Positions 37,351 through 45,809 of a stretch of DNA of 64,000 bases are shown piece by piece. Position numbers and translations under genes: made by a program. Numbering within the stretch: position 1 is the first letter of the stretch; every line of letters begins with the position of its first letter. The DNA lies in the NCBI RefSeq assembly GCF_030160715.1, contig NZ_BSOW01000031.1, forward strand, positions 61,272 through 125,271. The letters run 5' to 3'. The notes beneath the pieces are model-generated. The model saw only the letters and a program-made list of their open reading frames with translations. It did no database searches and was not told the DNA's origin. The DNA comes from Bradyrhizobium iriomotense. Its GTDB lineage: Bacteria > Pseudomonadota > Alphaproteobacteria > Rhizobiales > Xanthobacteraceae.

Positions 37351-37572
37351 ACCCTCCGTGGATCTGAACAGCGCAATTGTGGGCTCCCGTCTCGAAAGGC
37401 GAGGCGGGCTTGGCGGGCGCTGTTCATTTGCGGTCGCTCCCCGGATTAAATTAGGGATAGCGACGTGAACGCCTTATGAATGAATGACGTTCGACAATTC
37501 GGTGCGGCGGAGCACCGCTAGAGGACGAAGTTGCGCCAACAAGAAGTTGCGCCAACAAAGAGCGCGCAAGTC

Positions 37573-37836
37573 TCACCACCACGGCCCAAAGCCGAGCACG
37601 AAGGGAGCGGGCACGCCGTAGGGATAGGGCCGATAATAGACCGGCCGCGCGTAGTAGTGCGGCTGATAGGGCGCGTGCCGAACGCTACGTGCGTAGCGGT
37701 CGTGACGCCGCATACCGAAATCGACCGTTCGCACCCAGACCTGCTGCTGGGTTGCGATTGACGTCGCCGCAAGCGAAACGCTTGGCAAGGCCATCGCCAG
37801 TCCCAAAGCGCCGACGATCACGATCGCTGTCTTCAT
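37573..37836 (-). CDS. Small exported Tyr/Arg/His-rich protein
   Basis: This 87-residue protein has a signal peptide (MKTAIVIVGALGLAMALPSVSLAAT, about 24 residues). The mature part is rich in Arg, Tyr, His and Pro (MRRHDRYARSVRHAPYQPHY, YYRPYPYGVPAPF) and ends in GPWW. I chose ATG 37836 with GGAGATT upstream. Function unknown; it belongs with the neighbouring aromatic/His-rich exported proteins by composition and location. Confidence 0.75.
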   Translation of the reverse strand: MKTAIVIVGALGLAMALPSVSLAATSIATQQQVWVRTVDFGMRRHDRYARSVRHAPYQPHYYARPVYYRPYPYGVPAPFVLGFGPWW

Positions 37837-37885
37837 GACAATCTCCATGTCGTCAGAATGGGGCCTCCACGACAGCGTCTGCAAG

Positions 37886-37917
37886 CGAAAACAGGCCCGG
37901 TGTCCGGGCCTGTTTTG
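37886..37917 (-). terminator. Bidirectional terminator after the Trp/His-rich protein gene
   Basis: ACAGGCCCGG (37891-37900) and CCGGGCCTGT (37904-37913) form a perfect 10-bp stem with TGT loop. Short A- and T-runs on both sides give a U-tract in either direction. It lies 22 nt past the stop of the minus-strand gene at 37939-38160. Confidence 0.88.
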
Positions 37918-37938
37918 CCGCCGATCGACGCGTCGCCG

Positions 37939-38160
37939 TCACCACCAGTGCCGGTGATGCCAGCGGTGCCAGCGCCAGTGATGATGGTGCCAGCCATGCC
38001 AGCCCACTTCAGTCGTCGTGGTGGCAGCGACGTCCTGCACCGACTGCGCGGCGCCGGGATTGATCAACGATACAGCGTGCGCGCGCTCGACGGGCACGGC
38101 ACACATGAGCACTGCTGCGACGGCAGCGAGACCAAGCAACTTGACCTTCGTGGATTGCAT
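37939..38160 (-). CDS. Small exported Trp/His-rich protein
   Basis: This 73-residue protein has a signal peptide (MQSTKVKLLGLAAVAAVLMC, cleaving near VERAHA). The mature part starts VSLINPGAAQSVQDV, matching the LTLINPVAS segment of the protein at 36784-37350, and ends in a dense Trp/His/Arg tail (WHGWHHHHWRWHRWHHRHWW). The tail could bind metal or anionic polymers; that is inference. GAGGACGAC just upstream is a good ribosome-binding site. It ends in a clear terminator. Confidence 0.8.
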   Translation of the reverse strand: MQSTKVKLLGLAAVAAVLMCAVPVERAHAVSLINPGAAQSVQDVAATTTTEVGWHGWHHHHWRWHRWHHRHWW

Positions 38161-38418
38161 GTCGTCCTCCTCCGATCTCCATAAGAGACGTCAATATGTG
38201 TGACGCAATTCAGCATGGCGTCACGGAGGAGAACGCTAGAGGCGTCGGGCTGAATCGTGTATGAATGAACGCGCCGCAAAGATGAATGCAAACAGATGCA
38301 CGTGAAAGACCTGCGGCCAGGTACCTTCCAGACCTGCGCAACACATTTCGTTTGCGCCAATAAAACCAACCATCAATGATCGGCGTATCTTCTGGACGAC
38401 CAGATGCAGGAGATGGTC

Positions 38419-38631
38419 ATGGCACAGTCTCGCGGTGGGCTGCCGGTTTCTCGCCTTGCTGTTTCAACGGTCACGCTGTTCGGCTCGGAGGCGGCGCTCG
38501 CCGCGCAGGGACCGGGCGTCGAAGCCGGCACGGCGAGCCCGTTCGCGCAGGCGGTGATGGCGATCCTGGTCTATGGCGCGTCCGCGCTCGTCGTCGGCGT
38601 CGGCCTGATCGGCGCGCTGCGCGGTCGTTAG
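38419..38631 (+). CDS. Small membrane protein, hypothetical
   Basis: This 70-residue protein begins MAQSRGGLPVSRLAVSTVTL and has a single strong membrane helix (about residues 45-66, AVMAILVYGASALVVGVGLI) ending in LRGR. GGAG lies 8 nt upstream of ATG 38419; earlier in-frame ATGs are possible. The N-terminal third may be a signal-like segment. No family recognised. Confidence 0.6.
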   Translation: MAQSRGGLPVSRLAVSTVTLFGSEAALAAQGPGVEAGTASPFAQAVMAILVYGASALVVGVGLIGALRGR

Positions 38632-38641
38632 GCGAGAAGTG

Positions 38642-38956
38642 TCAGCCCCGTCGCCAGTAGCAACTCATGCGCGGCACGATCACCGTGCCGCTCGGCCGAT
38701 ATTCCTGCACATAGGTGGCGTTGCATTCCCGCACGGCGTCCGGGCCCGGATTGTAGCGCGGATAGACGCCATCCGGCGTCTCGTAGGGAACGACGCGCAA
38801 CCGCGGCCGGCGGCGCGGCGGCGGGGCATCTGGCGGAAAGGCCTGGGCCAGCTTGAGGCCCGCAGCCGCCGTCTGGGCTTGCGCGCCGGCGGCGGGCAGC
38901 AAAAACAGCGAAAACAACCCCATGCAAAGCAAAGTCAATGCTGTTCCCGCCCGCAT
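38642..38956 (-). CDS. Small exported protein, hypothetical
   Basis: This 104-residue protein has a signal peptide (MRAGTALTLLCMGLFSLFLL, cleavage near AGAQA). A mature domain has two Cys (VRECNATYVQEYRPSGTVIV and RMSCYWRRG) that may form a disulfide, and a Pro/Arg-rich linker (PPPRRRPRLRVVPYE). I chose ATG 38956 with AGGTGGG upstream. It converges with the 70-residue membrane protein gene 10 nt away. Function unknown. Confidence 0.8.
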   Translation of the reverse strand: MRAGTALTLLCMGLFSLFLLPAAGAQAQTAAAGLKLAQAFPPDAPPPRRRPRLRVVPYETPDGVYPRYNPGPDAVRECNATYVQEYRPSGTVIVPRMSCYWRRG

Positions 38957-39081
38957 CGCACCACCCACCTGAACCGTCCCCATCGACGCGCCGTACGCTC
39001 CCCGTTTTGGCGCCGCGCGTCAACCTTGCCGCGATCATAAAGCCGGATGCATCGCCTTGGAACCCGCGCTAAGAAAAGCGC

Positions 39082-39480
39082 ATGTGGACGGAATTGAAAG
39101 CGCCCTCGCTGGCCGAGATGGAGGTGGTGGCGCATGACATCTTCGAGCGCCTGCCCAAGCACTTCCGCGACCTCTGCGAAGGCGTGATCATCCGCGTCGA
39201 CGACTTCCCGACCGACGAGGTTCTGGACGAGATGGGCTGCGAGAGCGAGTTCGACCTGCTCGGCCTGTTCCAGGGGGTCGGCCTGCCGCAGCAGAGCTTT
39301 GGCGACGTGGCGCGGCTGCCCAACATGGTCTGGCTCTACCGCCGACCCATCCTGGATTACTGGGCGGAGCACGAGGAGAGCCTCGGCCATATCGTCCGCC
39401 ATGTGCTGATCCACGAGATCGGCCACCATTTCGGCCTCTCGGACGACGATATGGCCGCGATTGAGGCACAGGGCGAGTAG
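39082..39480 (+). CDS. Zincin-like metallopeptidase family protein
   Basis: This 132-residue soluble protein has the zinc-binding HEIGHHFGL motif (His111, Glu112, His115; third ligand probably Asp in SDDD), preceded by WLYRRPILDYWAEHEESLGHIVRHVLI. This is the short bacterial metallopeptidase family formerly annotated DUF1025. Protease activity and substrate are unproven in most members. No signal peptide. It is divergent from the exported protein at 38642-38956. Confidence 0.9.
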   Translation: MWTELKAPSLAEMEVVAHDIFERLPKHFRDLCEGVIIRVDDFPTDEVLDEMGCESEFDLLGLFQGVGLPQQSFGDVARLPNMVWLYRRPILDYWAEHEESLGHIVRHVLIHEIGHHFGLSDDDMAAIEAQGE

Positions 39481-39498
39481 AGCGCCGAAGAGGATGAG

Positions 39499-39646
39499 CT
39501 CCCTCTCCCGCTTGCGGGAGAGGGCTGGGGAGAGGGTGTCTCCGCCATGGGACAATCCCCAAGCGGAAAGAGCCCTCACCGGCGCGCGCGGGACGATGCT
39601 TCGCATCGCCCGGGGCGCGCCGACCTCTCCCGCAAGCGGGAGAGGT
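39499..39646. repeat. Palindromic repeat, family G
   Basis: CTCCCTCTCCCGCTTGCGGGAGAGGG at the left and CCTCTCCCGCAAGCGGGAGAGG at the right pair both within and between ends. Inner parts (AGCCCTCACC and GGGGAGAGGG) resemble common Bradyrhizobium elements. It lies between the metallopeptidase and leuD. Confidence 0.85.
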
Positions 39647-39775
39647 GAAGTCCCGATGCCGCGCCAGTTGAGCCTTAGACCTGCCAAGCAGACGAGACCT
39701 GCCGAATTTGGCCTAGGATTTGAGCCCCAATCGCGATAAATAGCCGTTCCCCTGACCTACCCGGGAAGCGAAATC

Positions 39776-40381
39776 ATGGACAAGTTCACCACGCTGGAAG
39801 GCGTCGCGGCGCCGCTGAAGATCATCAATGTCGACACCGACATGATCATTCCGAAGCAGTATCTGAAGACCATCAAGCGCACCGGCCTTGGCAAGGGGCT
39901 TTTCTCCGAGCAGCGCTACAAGGACGACGGCAGCGAGAATCCGGACTTCGTGCTCAACCAGCCGGCCTACCGCAACGCCAAGGTAATGGTTGCCGGCGAC
40001 AATTTCGGCTGCGGCTCGAGCCGCGAGCACGCGCCCTGGGCGCTGCTCGACTTCGGCATCCGCTGCGTGATCTCGACCTCGTTCGGCGACATCTTCTACA
40101 ACAACTGCTTCAAGAACGGCATTCTGCCGATCCGCGTCAGCCAGGAAGATCTCGACAAGCTGTTCGACGATGCCGAGCGCGGCGCCAATGCGACGCTCAC
40201 CATCGACCTGCCGAACCAGGAGATCCGCGGCCCCGACGGCGGCATGGTCAAGTTCGAGATCGATCCGTTCCGCAAGCACTGCCTGATCAACGGCCTCGAC
40301 GACATTGGCCTGACGATGGAGAAGAAGGCCTCGATCGACACCTATGAAGAGAAGCTCAAGCGCGAACGCGCCTGGGCCTGA
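39776..40381 (+). CDS. leuD: 3-isopropylmalate dehydratase small subunit
   Basis: This 201-residue swivel-domain subunit pairs with LeuC. It begins MDKFTTLEGVAAPLKIINVDTDMIIPKQYLK; GDNFGCGSSREHAPWAL and DIFYNNCFKNGILPI are diagnostic. Length is normal. It is 3.4 kb downstream of leuC with small genes between, ended by a terminator at 40420-40455. Confidence 0.98.
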   Translation: MDKFTTLEGVAAPLKIINVDTDMIIPKQYLKTIKRTGLGKGLFSEQRYKDDGSENPDFVLNQPAYRNAKVMVAGDNFGCGSSREHAPWALLDFGIRCVISTSFGDIFYNNCFKNGILPIRVSQEDLDKLFDDAERGANATLTIDLPNQEIRGPDGGMVKFEIDPFRKHCLINGLDDIGLTMEKKASIDTYEEKLKRERAWA

Positions 40382-40419
40382 GCTCGAGCCTGTCTTGGGC
40401 CTGAGATCGGCCTCCGTTT

Positions 40420-40455
40420 CGAGCCCCGGTGCTGACCGCGCCGGGGCTTTTTCTT
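40420..40455 (+). terminator. Intrinsic terminator after leuD
   Basis: AGCCCCGG (40422-40429) and CCGGGGCT (40441-40448) form an 8-bp stem with an 11-nt loop, followed by a T-rich tract (TTTTTCTTT). Confidence 0.85.
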
Positions 40456-40505
40456 TGCCCTCTTGTCCTTTGCTGCCTTGCGTTTGTCATTTATAGCTTC
40501 CGCGC

Positions 40506-41291
40506 ATGTTGCCCGACATCGTCACCTTCTGGCATGGCCCGATGGATGCGCTGCGCCAGACCTGTCTGCGCTCGCAGCTTGCGTCCGGCCATAAGGTCAC
40601 CGTCTACAGCTTCGACACCATTCCCGGCCTTCCCGCCGGTGTCGACAATGCCGAGGCCGAAGCGATCCTGCCGCACGTGTTCTCCGAAAAGCTGCGGCCG
40701 CCGCAGCCGGACGGAAGCTGGCGCGACTGGACCACGCTCCAGTTCAGCGATTTCTTCCGCATGAAGCTGATGGCGCAGCGCGCGGGCCTGTGGCTCGACG
40801 CCGACGTGCTGCTCTTGAAGCCTGTCGAGATCGATCCGGCAAAACCCTACTTCGCCTGGGAGCGGCCGCGCCAGCTCGGCAACTCCGTGCTGTATCTTCC
40901 GGCAGAGCATGGAATCGTTCGCGCATTCGAAGCGCTGATGAAGCAGGACGAGCTGACCCCGGACTGGCTGTCGCTGCGCCATCGCCTGACCTTTGCGATG
41001 CGCCGCCTGCGCGGCGGCTCGAACCGTCTCTCCGATATTCGCGTCGCGATCTACGGACCGGCCGCGCTGACCGCACTCGCGCACCGCTTCGGTGAACTTG
41101 AGAACGCGTTGCCCAAGCAGTCTTTCTACGCCGTGCACGCCGAGCCAAAGCTGTTCTTCGAACCGTCCAACTATCTCAGCCTGGTCGCCAACCCCGAGAT
41201 CATCGGCCTGCACATCTCGCCCAAGGGCCGCGGTGGTCAGAAGCCGATTCCCGGGAGCCTGTACGCCTGGGCGGCGGAGCGGTTCGCGTAA
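40506..41291 (+). CDS. Glycosyltransferase with DXD motif (GT32-like)
   Basis: This 261-residue protein begins MLPDIVTFWHGPMDALRQTC, and GLWLDADVLLLKPV carries the DXD motif of metal-dependent sugar-nucleotide transferases; FSDFFRMKLMAQRAG just before it is typical of the OCH1/GT32 or capsular polysaccharide type. No membrane segment. Donor and acceptor sugars are unknown. It lies immediately after the leuD terminator. Confidence 0.85.
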   Translation: MLPDIVTFWHGPMDALRQTCLRSQLASGHKVTVYSFDTIPGLPAGVDNAEAEAILPHVFSEKLRPPQPDGSWRDWTTLQFSDFFRMKLMAQRAGLWLDADVLLLKPVEIDPAKPYFAWERPRQLGNSVLYLPAEHGIVRAFEALMKQDELTPDWLSLRHRLTFAMRRLRGGSNRLSDIRVAIYGPAALTALAHRFGELENALPKQSFYAVHAEPKLFFEPSNYLSLVANPEIIGLHISPKGRGGQKPIPGSLYAWAAERFA

Positions 41292-41300
41292 CAGCTCTGC

Positions 41301-41426
41301 TCTCGTGCCCCGGACGCAGCGCAGCGCGAAGCGGTGCGCTGCTGAGCCGGGGCCAGCGATTGAAGTGAGATGGATCCCGGCTCTGCGCAGCAGCGTTTCA
41401 CGCTGCAGCGCGTCCGGGACACGAGA
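41301..41426. repeat. Palindromic repeat, family D
   Basis: The left end CTCGTGCCCCGGACGCAGCGC and right end CAGCGCGTCCGGGACACGAG are inverted. Related copies are at 21259-21367 and 29295-29416. It lies between the glycosyltransferase and the DUF6455-type gene. Confidence 0.82.
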
Positions 41427-41522
41427 TCAGCGGCCTCTGTCGTCTTCCTGTTTGATCCAGCGCAACGCAATTTCCTGCATGTCTGCTCTATTGGCTCCAA
41501 TACCGTCGAATGGAGTTTCAAG

Positions 41523-41942
41523 ATGAGCACCCAGAGCAGACCCTATCCGATCGTTCAGGACCTCATCGATTCCTTTGCCGGCTGGCTGAAGCATCGCCGC
41601 GAACTGAACGAGATGCGGCAGCTTGATCGCTCGGATTTCAATCGCATCGCGAGCGACCTGCGCGTATCGCCTGACGATCTCGAAGAGCTGGTCCGCCACG
41701 GCCATCATGCCGCCGACGAGTTACCGAAGATGCTGGCGCAACTCGGTATCAGCGAGGAGCAACTCGGCCGCGCGCAGCCGCTCCTGCTGCGTGACATGGA
41801 GCGCGTCTGCGCGCTGTGCAACGAAAAGGCGCAATGCCATCGCGAACTGGCCAGCGGCGGCGCCGCGGAGAGCTATCACGGCTATTGCGGCAACGCGTCG
41901 ACACTGGAGTCGCTCGATCGTGTGAGCGGCGCGCCGCACTGA
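41523..41942 (+). CDS. DUF6455-type Cys-rich small protein
   Basis: This 139-residue soluble protein has an N-terminal half (LIDSFAGWLKHRRELNEMRQ, LDRSDFNRIASDLRVS) that resembles DUF1127-like short helices, and a C-terminal half with four cysteines in CALCNEKAQCHREL and YHGYCGNAS, plus His residues, a likely metal site. Homologous proteins are annotated DUF6455 in alphaproteobacteria; I make this match by pattern. GGAG precedes ATG 41523. Function unknown. Confidence 0.8.
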   Translation: MSTQSRPYPIVQDLIDSFAGWLKHRRELNEMRQLDRSDFNRIASDLRVSPDDLEELVRHGHHAADELPKMLAQLGISEEQLGRAQPLLLRDMERVCALCNEKAQCHRELASGGAAESYHGYCGNASTLESLDRVSGAPH

Positions 41943-41966
41943 CGGGCGCGACTTGAAGTCCCTTCG

Positions 41967-42848
41967 TCAGCCCTTGCCCGTCGCCGCGATCGCATCGGCG
42001 ATCTCGATCGTGCGGCGGGCCATGTCGGCGTGCAGCCGCTCGACCATCTGGCCGTCGAGCCGGATCGCGCCGCGCGAGACGTTCTCCGGCAGTTCGAACG
42101 CCGCGATGATTTTGCGGGCGCGCGCGACCTCTTCCTCGGGCGGCGTGAAGATCGCGTTGCAGGCCTCGATCTGCGAGGGATGGATCAGCGTCTTGCCGTC
42201 GAAGCCGAGGTCGCGGCCCTGCGCGCATTCCGTCGCGAAGCCGTCAGGGCTGTTGATGTCGCTATAGGGCCCGTCGAGGATTTCGAGGCCGTGGGCGCGC
42301 GTCGCCAGGATGCAGTGGGTGATCATCGGGATCATCGCGGCGCGGCCCGGCAGCATCCTGATCCGAGTCTCGCGCGAAATGTCGTTCGGACCGAACACGA
42401 AGCCGACGAGGCGCGTCTTGGGATCGCGCGAGGCAGCCGAGAGCTCCTCGGCATGCAGCACCGCACGCGCGGTCTCGATCATGGCCCAGACCTTCACCGT
42501 CGGCGCAGCGCCAAGCTCGGCCAGGTGCCGGCCGATCGCAGCGAGATCCTCGACGCTGGAGACCTTTGGAACCAGGATGCCATCGGGCGAGGCTTTTGCG
42601 GCCATGGCGACGTCATCGGCCCACCAGGGTGAATCGAGACCGTTGGTCCGGATCAGGATCTCGCGCTTGCCAAAGCCTTTTTCGGCGATGGCGGCCGCGA
42701 TTCCGTCCCGCGCCACCGACTTGGCGTCCGGGGCGACGGAATCCTCCAGATCCAGGATCAGGCCATCGGCCGCCAGGTTGCGCGCCTTTTCCAGCGCGCG
42801 GGGGTTGGAGCCGGGCATGAACAGATGGCTGCGACGTGGGCGGGTCAT
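41967..42848 (-). CDS. CoA-ester lyase, HpcH/HpaI (CitE-like) family
   Basis: This 293-residue TIM-barrel lyase begins MTRPRRSHLFMPGSNPRALE; GLILDLEDSVAPDAK, LVPKVSSVEDL and VWAMIETARAVLHAEEL carry the metal-binding Glu/Asp residues of the CitE/malyl-CoA lyase group. The substrate could be L-malyl-CoA, beta-methylmalyl-CoA or citramalyl-CoA; sequence alone does not decide. I chose ATG 42848 with GAAGGGAA upstream. It is divergent from the carbonic anhydrase gene, 119 nt apart. Confidence 0.88.
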   Translation of the reverse strand: MTRPRRSHLFMPGSNPRALEKARNLAADGLILDLEDSVAPDAKSVARDGIAAAIAEKGFGKREILIRTNGLDSPWWADDVAMAAKASPDGILVPKVSSVEDLAAIGRHLAELGAAPTVKVWAMIETARAVLHAEELSAASRDPKTRLVGFVFGPNDISRETRIRMLPGRAAMIPMITHCILATRAHGLEILDGPYSDINSPDGFATECAQGRDLGFDGKTLIHPSQIEACNAIFTPPEEEVARARKIIAAFELPENVSRGAIRLDGQMVERLHADMARRTIEIADAIAATGKG

Positions 42849-42967
42849 GCTGGCGTTCCCTTCGATCGTTCCCTGGGATTCCAAGTGTTCTCTCCGGAGC
42901 CGATAGCACCTGGACTGCCTATTCGAAAGGCTTGTTCGCCCCTGCGGTATATGATTAGGCATAGGCC

Positions 42968-43612
42968 ATGATCACATTCCCTGAGCACTTGCTGCAAGGC
43001 TACAAGGCCTTCGCCACCCAGCGGCTGCCGGCCGAGCAGAGCCGCTACCGCGAGCTGTCGGTGAAAGGGCAGTCGCCGGAAGTGATGGTGATCGGCTGCT
43101 GCGATTCCCGCGTCTCGCCCGAAGTGATCTTCGACGTCGGCCCGGGCGAACTTTTCGTCGTCCGCAACATCGCCAATCTGGTGCCGACATATCAGCCCGA
43201 CGAGAACGCGCATGGCGTCTCGGCTGCGCTGGAATACGCGGTGACGGTGCTGCGTGTAAAACACATCGTGGTGCTCGGGCACGCGCAATGCGGCGGCATC
43301 CGTGCCTTCGTCGACAAGATCGAGCCGCTCACGCCCGGCGACTTCATCGGCAAATGGATGCAGATGTTCATCAAGCCCGGCGAGGTGGTCGAGCAGCGCG
43401 ACCACGAGACGATGGCGCAATTCGTCGAGCGCATCGAGAAGGCCGCGGTGTTCCGCAGCCTCGAAAACCTCATGACCTTTCCGTTCGTGCAGAAGGCGGT
43501 CGACGCCGGTCAGATGCAGCTCCACGGCGCCTATTTCGGCGTCGCCGAGGGATCGCTGTTCGTGCTGGACAAGGTCGCGAAGGAATTTCGCAGCGTCAGG
43601 GACGCGGCGTGA
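42968..43612 (+). CDS. Beta-class carbonic anhydrase
   Basis: This 214-residue beta-carbonic anhydrase interconverts CO2 and bicarbonate. The zinc and catalytic residues are in GCCDSRVSPE (Cys44-45, Asp46, Arg48) and GHAQCGGIRAF (His and Cys). FVVRNIANLVP is the conserved loop. No signal peptide, so cytosolic. It is probably the enzyme that keeps bicarbonate available for carboxylases at ambient CO2. Confidence 0.95.
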   Translation: MITFPEHLLQGYKAFATQRLPAEQSRYRELSVKGQSPEVMVIGCCDSRVSPEVIFDVGPGELFVVRNIANLVPTYQPDENAHGVSAALEYAVTVLRVKHIVVLGHAQCGGIRAFVDKIEPLTPGDFIGKWMQMFIKPGEVVEQRDHETMAQFVERIEKAAVFRSLENLMTFPFVQKAVDAGQMQLHGAYFGVAEGSLFVLDKVAKEFRSVRDAA

Positions 43613-43623
43613 AGTTGTATTTC

Positions 43624-43713
43624 GTAGGGTGGGTTAGCGAAGCGTAACCCACCTCTTTACTATCCACGCGAAGACAGAAGTGGTGGGTTACGCCTTTGGC
43701 TAACCCACCCTAC
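43624..43713. repeat. Palindromic repeat, family F (GTAGGGTGGGTTAGCGAAGCG)
   Basis: The left end GTAGGGTGGGTTAGCGAAGC and right end GGCTAACCCACCCTAC are inverted; inner arms GTAACCCACC and GGTGGGTTAC also pair. It is the only copy in the window and lies between convergent carbonic anhydrase and asd genes. Confidence 0.85.
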
Positions 43714-43719
43714 AATCCG

Positions 43720-44754
43720 TTACGCCGCCTTCTTCTTCGCCGTGATCAGCTTGCGGTTGATCAAAACCTCGGCGATCTGGATCGCATTGAGCGCGGCGCC
43801 CTTGCGCAGATTGTCCGACACGCACCAGAAGGCGAGACCGTTCTCCACCGTCGCGTCCTCGCGAATGCGGCTGATATAGGTCGCATCCTCGCCGGCCGCC
43901 TCGTACGGCGTGGCGTAGCCGCCGGGCTCCTGCTTGTCGATGACGAGGCAACCTGGCGCCTTGCGCAGGATCTCGCGCGCTTCGTCCGCCGTGATCGGAT
44001 TCTCGAACTCGACGTTGACGGCCTCCGAATGGCCGACGAAGACCGGCACGCGCACGCAGGTCGCGGAGAGCTTGATCTTGGGATCAAGGATCTTCTTGGT
44101 CTCCGCCATCATCTTCCACTCTTCCTTGGTGTAGCCGTCCTCCATGAAGACGTCGATGTGGGGGATGACGTTGAAGGCGATGCGCTTGGGGAATTTCTTC
44201 GCGATCAGCTCGTCATTGGTGTAGACGGCCTTGGTCTGCGAGAACAATTCATCCATCGCATCCTTGCCGGCGCCCGACACCGATTGATAGGTCGAGACCA
44301 CGACGCGCTTGATGGTGGCCTTGTCGTGCAACGGCTTCAGCGCGACGACGAGCTGCGCGGTCGAGCAGTTCGGGTTGGCGATGATGTTCTTCTTGGCAAA
44401 GCCCTTGGCCGCATCGGCATTCACCTCGGGCACGATCAGCGGCACGTCCGGATCCATGCGCCAGGCCGAGGAATTGTCGATCACGACCGCGCCGGCGGCG
44501 CCGATCTTCGGCGACCATTCCTTCGAGACCGAGCCGCCCGCCGACATCAGGCAGATGTCGACGTCGGAGAAGTCATAGTGCTCGAGCGCTTTGACCTTCA
44601 AGGTCCGATCGCCATAGGAGACCTCGACGCCGACGCTGCGGCGTGACGCCAGCGCCACGACCTCGTCCGCGGGGAATTTGCGCTCATCGAGGATGCCCAG
44701 CATTTCCCGTCCGACATTGCCGGTCGCGCCGACGACTGCGACTTTGTAACCCAT
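43720..44754 (-). CDS. asd: Aspartate-semialdehyde dehydrogenase
   Basis: This 344-residue NADPH-dependent enzyme makes aspartate semialdehyde for lysine/DAP, threonine and methionine. It begins MGYKVAVVGATGNVGREML; the catalytic Cys is in NPNCSTAQLVVAL and the acid-base His in ATCVRVPVFVGHSEAVN. Length is normal. It is monocistronic and convergent with the carbonic anhydrase. Confidence 0.97.
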   Translation of the reverse strand: MGYKVAVVGATGNVGREMLGILDERKFPADEVVALASRRSVGVEVSYGDRTLKVKALEHYDFSDVDICLMSAGGSVSKEWSPKIGAAGAVVIDNSSAWRMDPDVPLIVPEVNADAAKGFAKKNIIANPNCSTAQLVVALKPLHDKATIKRVVVSTYQSVSGAGKDAMDELFSQTKAVYTNDELIAKKFPKRIAFNVIPHIDVFMEDGYTKEEWKMMAETKKILDPKIKLSATCVRVPVFVGHSEAVNVEFENPITADEAREILRKAPGCLVIDKQEPGGYATPYEAAGEDATYISRIREDATVENGLAFWCVSDNLRKGAALNAIQIAEVLINRKLITAKKKAA

Positions 44755-44870
44755 CGTTCACTCTCCGATGAAAAAGGCCTTCCGCAAGCTGTGCGCTTAA
44801 CCAGGAAGAGCAGCGCTTCTATGCGAGAACCGCCCTCAAGACAACGTTTGACCGTGCCAGAAGGCATTGG

Positions 44871-45653
44871 ATGCCGCCGTACCGGGCCACTTCGGCCGCA
44901 CTTCCCAGAACCAGGATCCATCTGGCACTCCTAGGCTTCGCCGACGAGGTCGTCGGCACGCTGGCGCGCCTGTTCGCCTATGTGGGGACGCTGGCGCTGC
45001 TTGCCATCCTGCTGCTTGCCGCACTCGGCCAATTGCCGAGCCTGCATGACGACGAGCCGTCGACAAGGCCGGGCTGGTCCGTGGCCGACCGCTCGTATCC
45101 GGCCTTTGCCGTCAGTCGCCTCGATTCCAACGATAAAACAAACGCTTACATTATCCTCAGGCATCCCGAGGGTGGCCGCAAGGACGTCATGCGCTGGGTC
45201 GGCGTCACGCCGGTGCCGGTCGCCGAGCTCGAAATCTACCGGCCCGGCGCCGAGTTCAACCCGGCGGCACGCCTGCCTTCAGACATGGCGGCCCGGATGG
45301 GCCTTGCGCAGGCGACACCGCTCGAGGAAGCCGGCGTCATCGACAGCAAGTTCGGGCCCGTAGCCCTGTTTCGTCCGAGCGGCCAGGCGACCGGCTGTCT
45401 CGGCTATGTCAGGCGCATCGAGAATCCCTCGCTTCAGATCTCCGGCTGGTCGTGCCAGGGCGACGCGCTGCCCGCCCGGCGCGCCGCGATCGCTTGCACG
45501 CTGAACCGGCTGACGCTGCTCACCTCCGGTAACGAGCCGAAGCTGGCCGAATTGTTCGCTCATGCCGAGCTGAAGCGCCGCCCTTGCGGCCCGCCCGCCT
45601 CCACGGACTGGCTGATGGGCGCCGGAAATGCGCAGCTGCGCGGCGCGCTTTGA
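44871..45653 (+). CDS. Membrane-anchored hypothetical protein
   Basis: This 260-residue protein has one strong hydrophobic segment (about residues 36-58, FAYVGTLALLAILLLAALGQ), so it is likely an N-terminally anchored periplasmic protein. The rest is soluble with several Cys (ATGCLGYVR, GWSCQGD, AIACTL, RRPCGPP) that could form disulfides. No family recognised. It is divergent from asd (116 nt). Confidence 0.75.
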   Translation: MPPYRATSAALPRTRIHLALLGFADEVVGTLARLFAYVGTLALLAILLLAALGQLPSLHDDEPSTRPGWSVADRSYPAFAVSRLDSNDKTNAYIILRHPEGGRKDVMRWVGVTPVPVAELEIYRPGAEFNPAARLPSDMAARMGLAQATPLEEAGVIDSKFGPVALFRPSGQATGCLGYVRRIENPSLQISGWSCQGDALPARRAAIACTLNRLTLLTSGNEPKLAELFAHAELKRRPCGPPASTDWLMGAGNAQLRGAL

Positions 45654-45809
45654 CCTTCATCAAGCCCAAGTAGCTGGTTTTCATGCAACTTTTGGCCGCA
45701 GGCGCGATTATTCCGGCGCGGTGTGACCCAATTGACCTAGTTGCGGCCACCCCCGGCGCGCTAGTATGAGGTGAAATCGGTTGGCGACCTGCCGCCTGAA
45801 GGGGACGTG

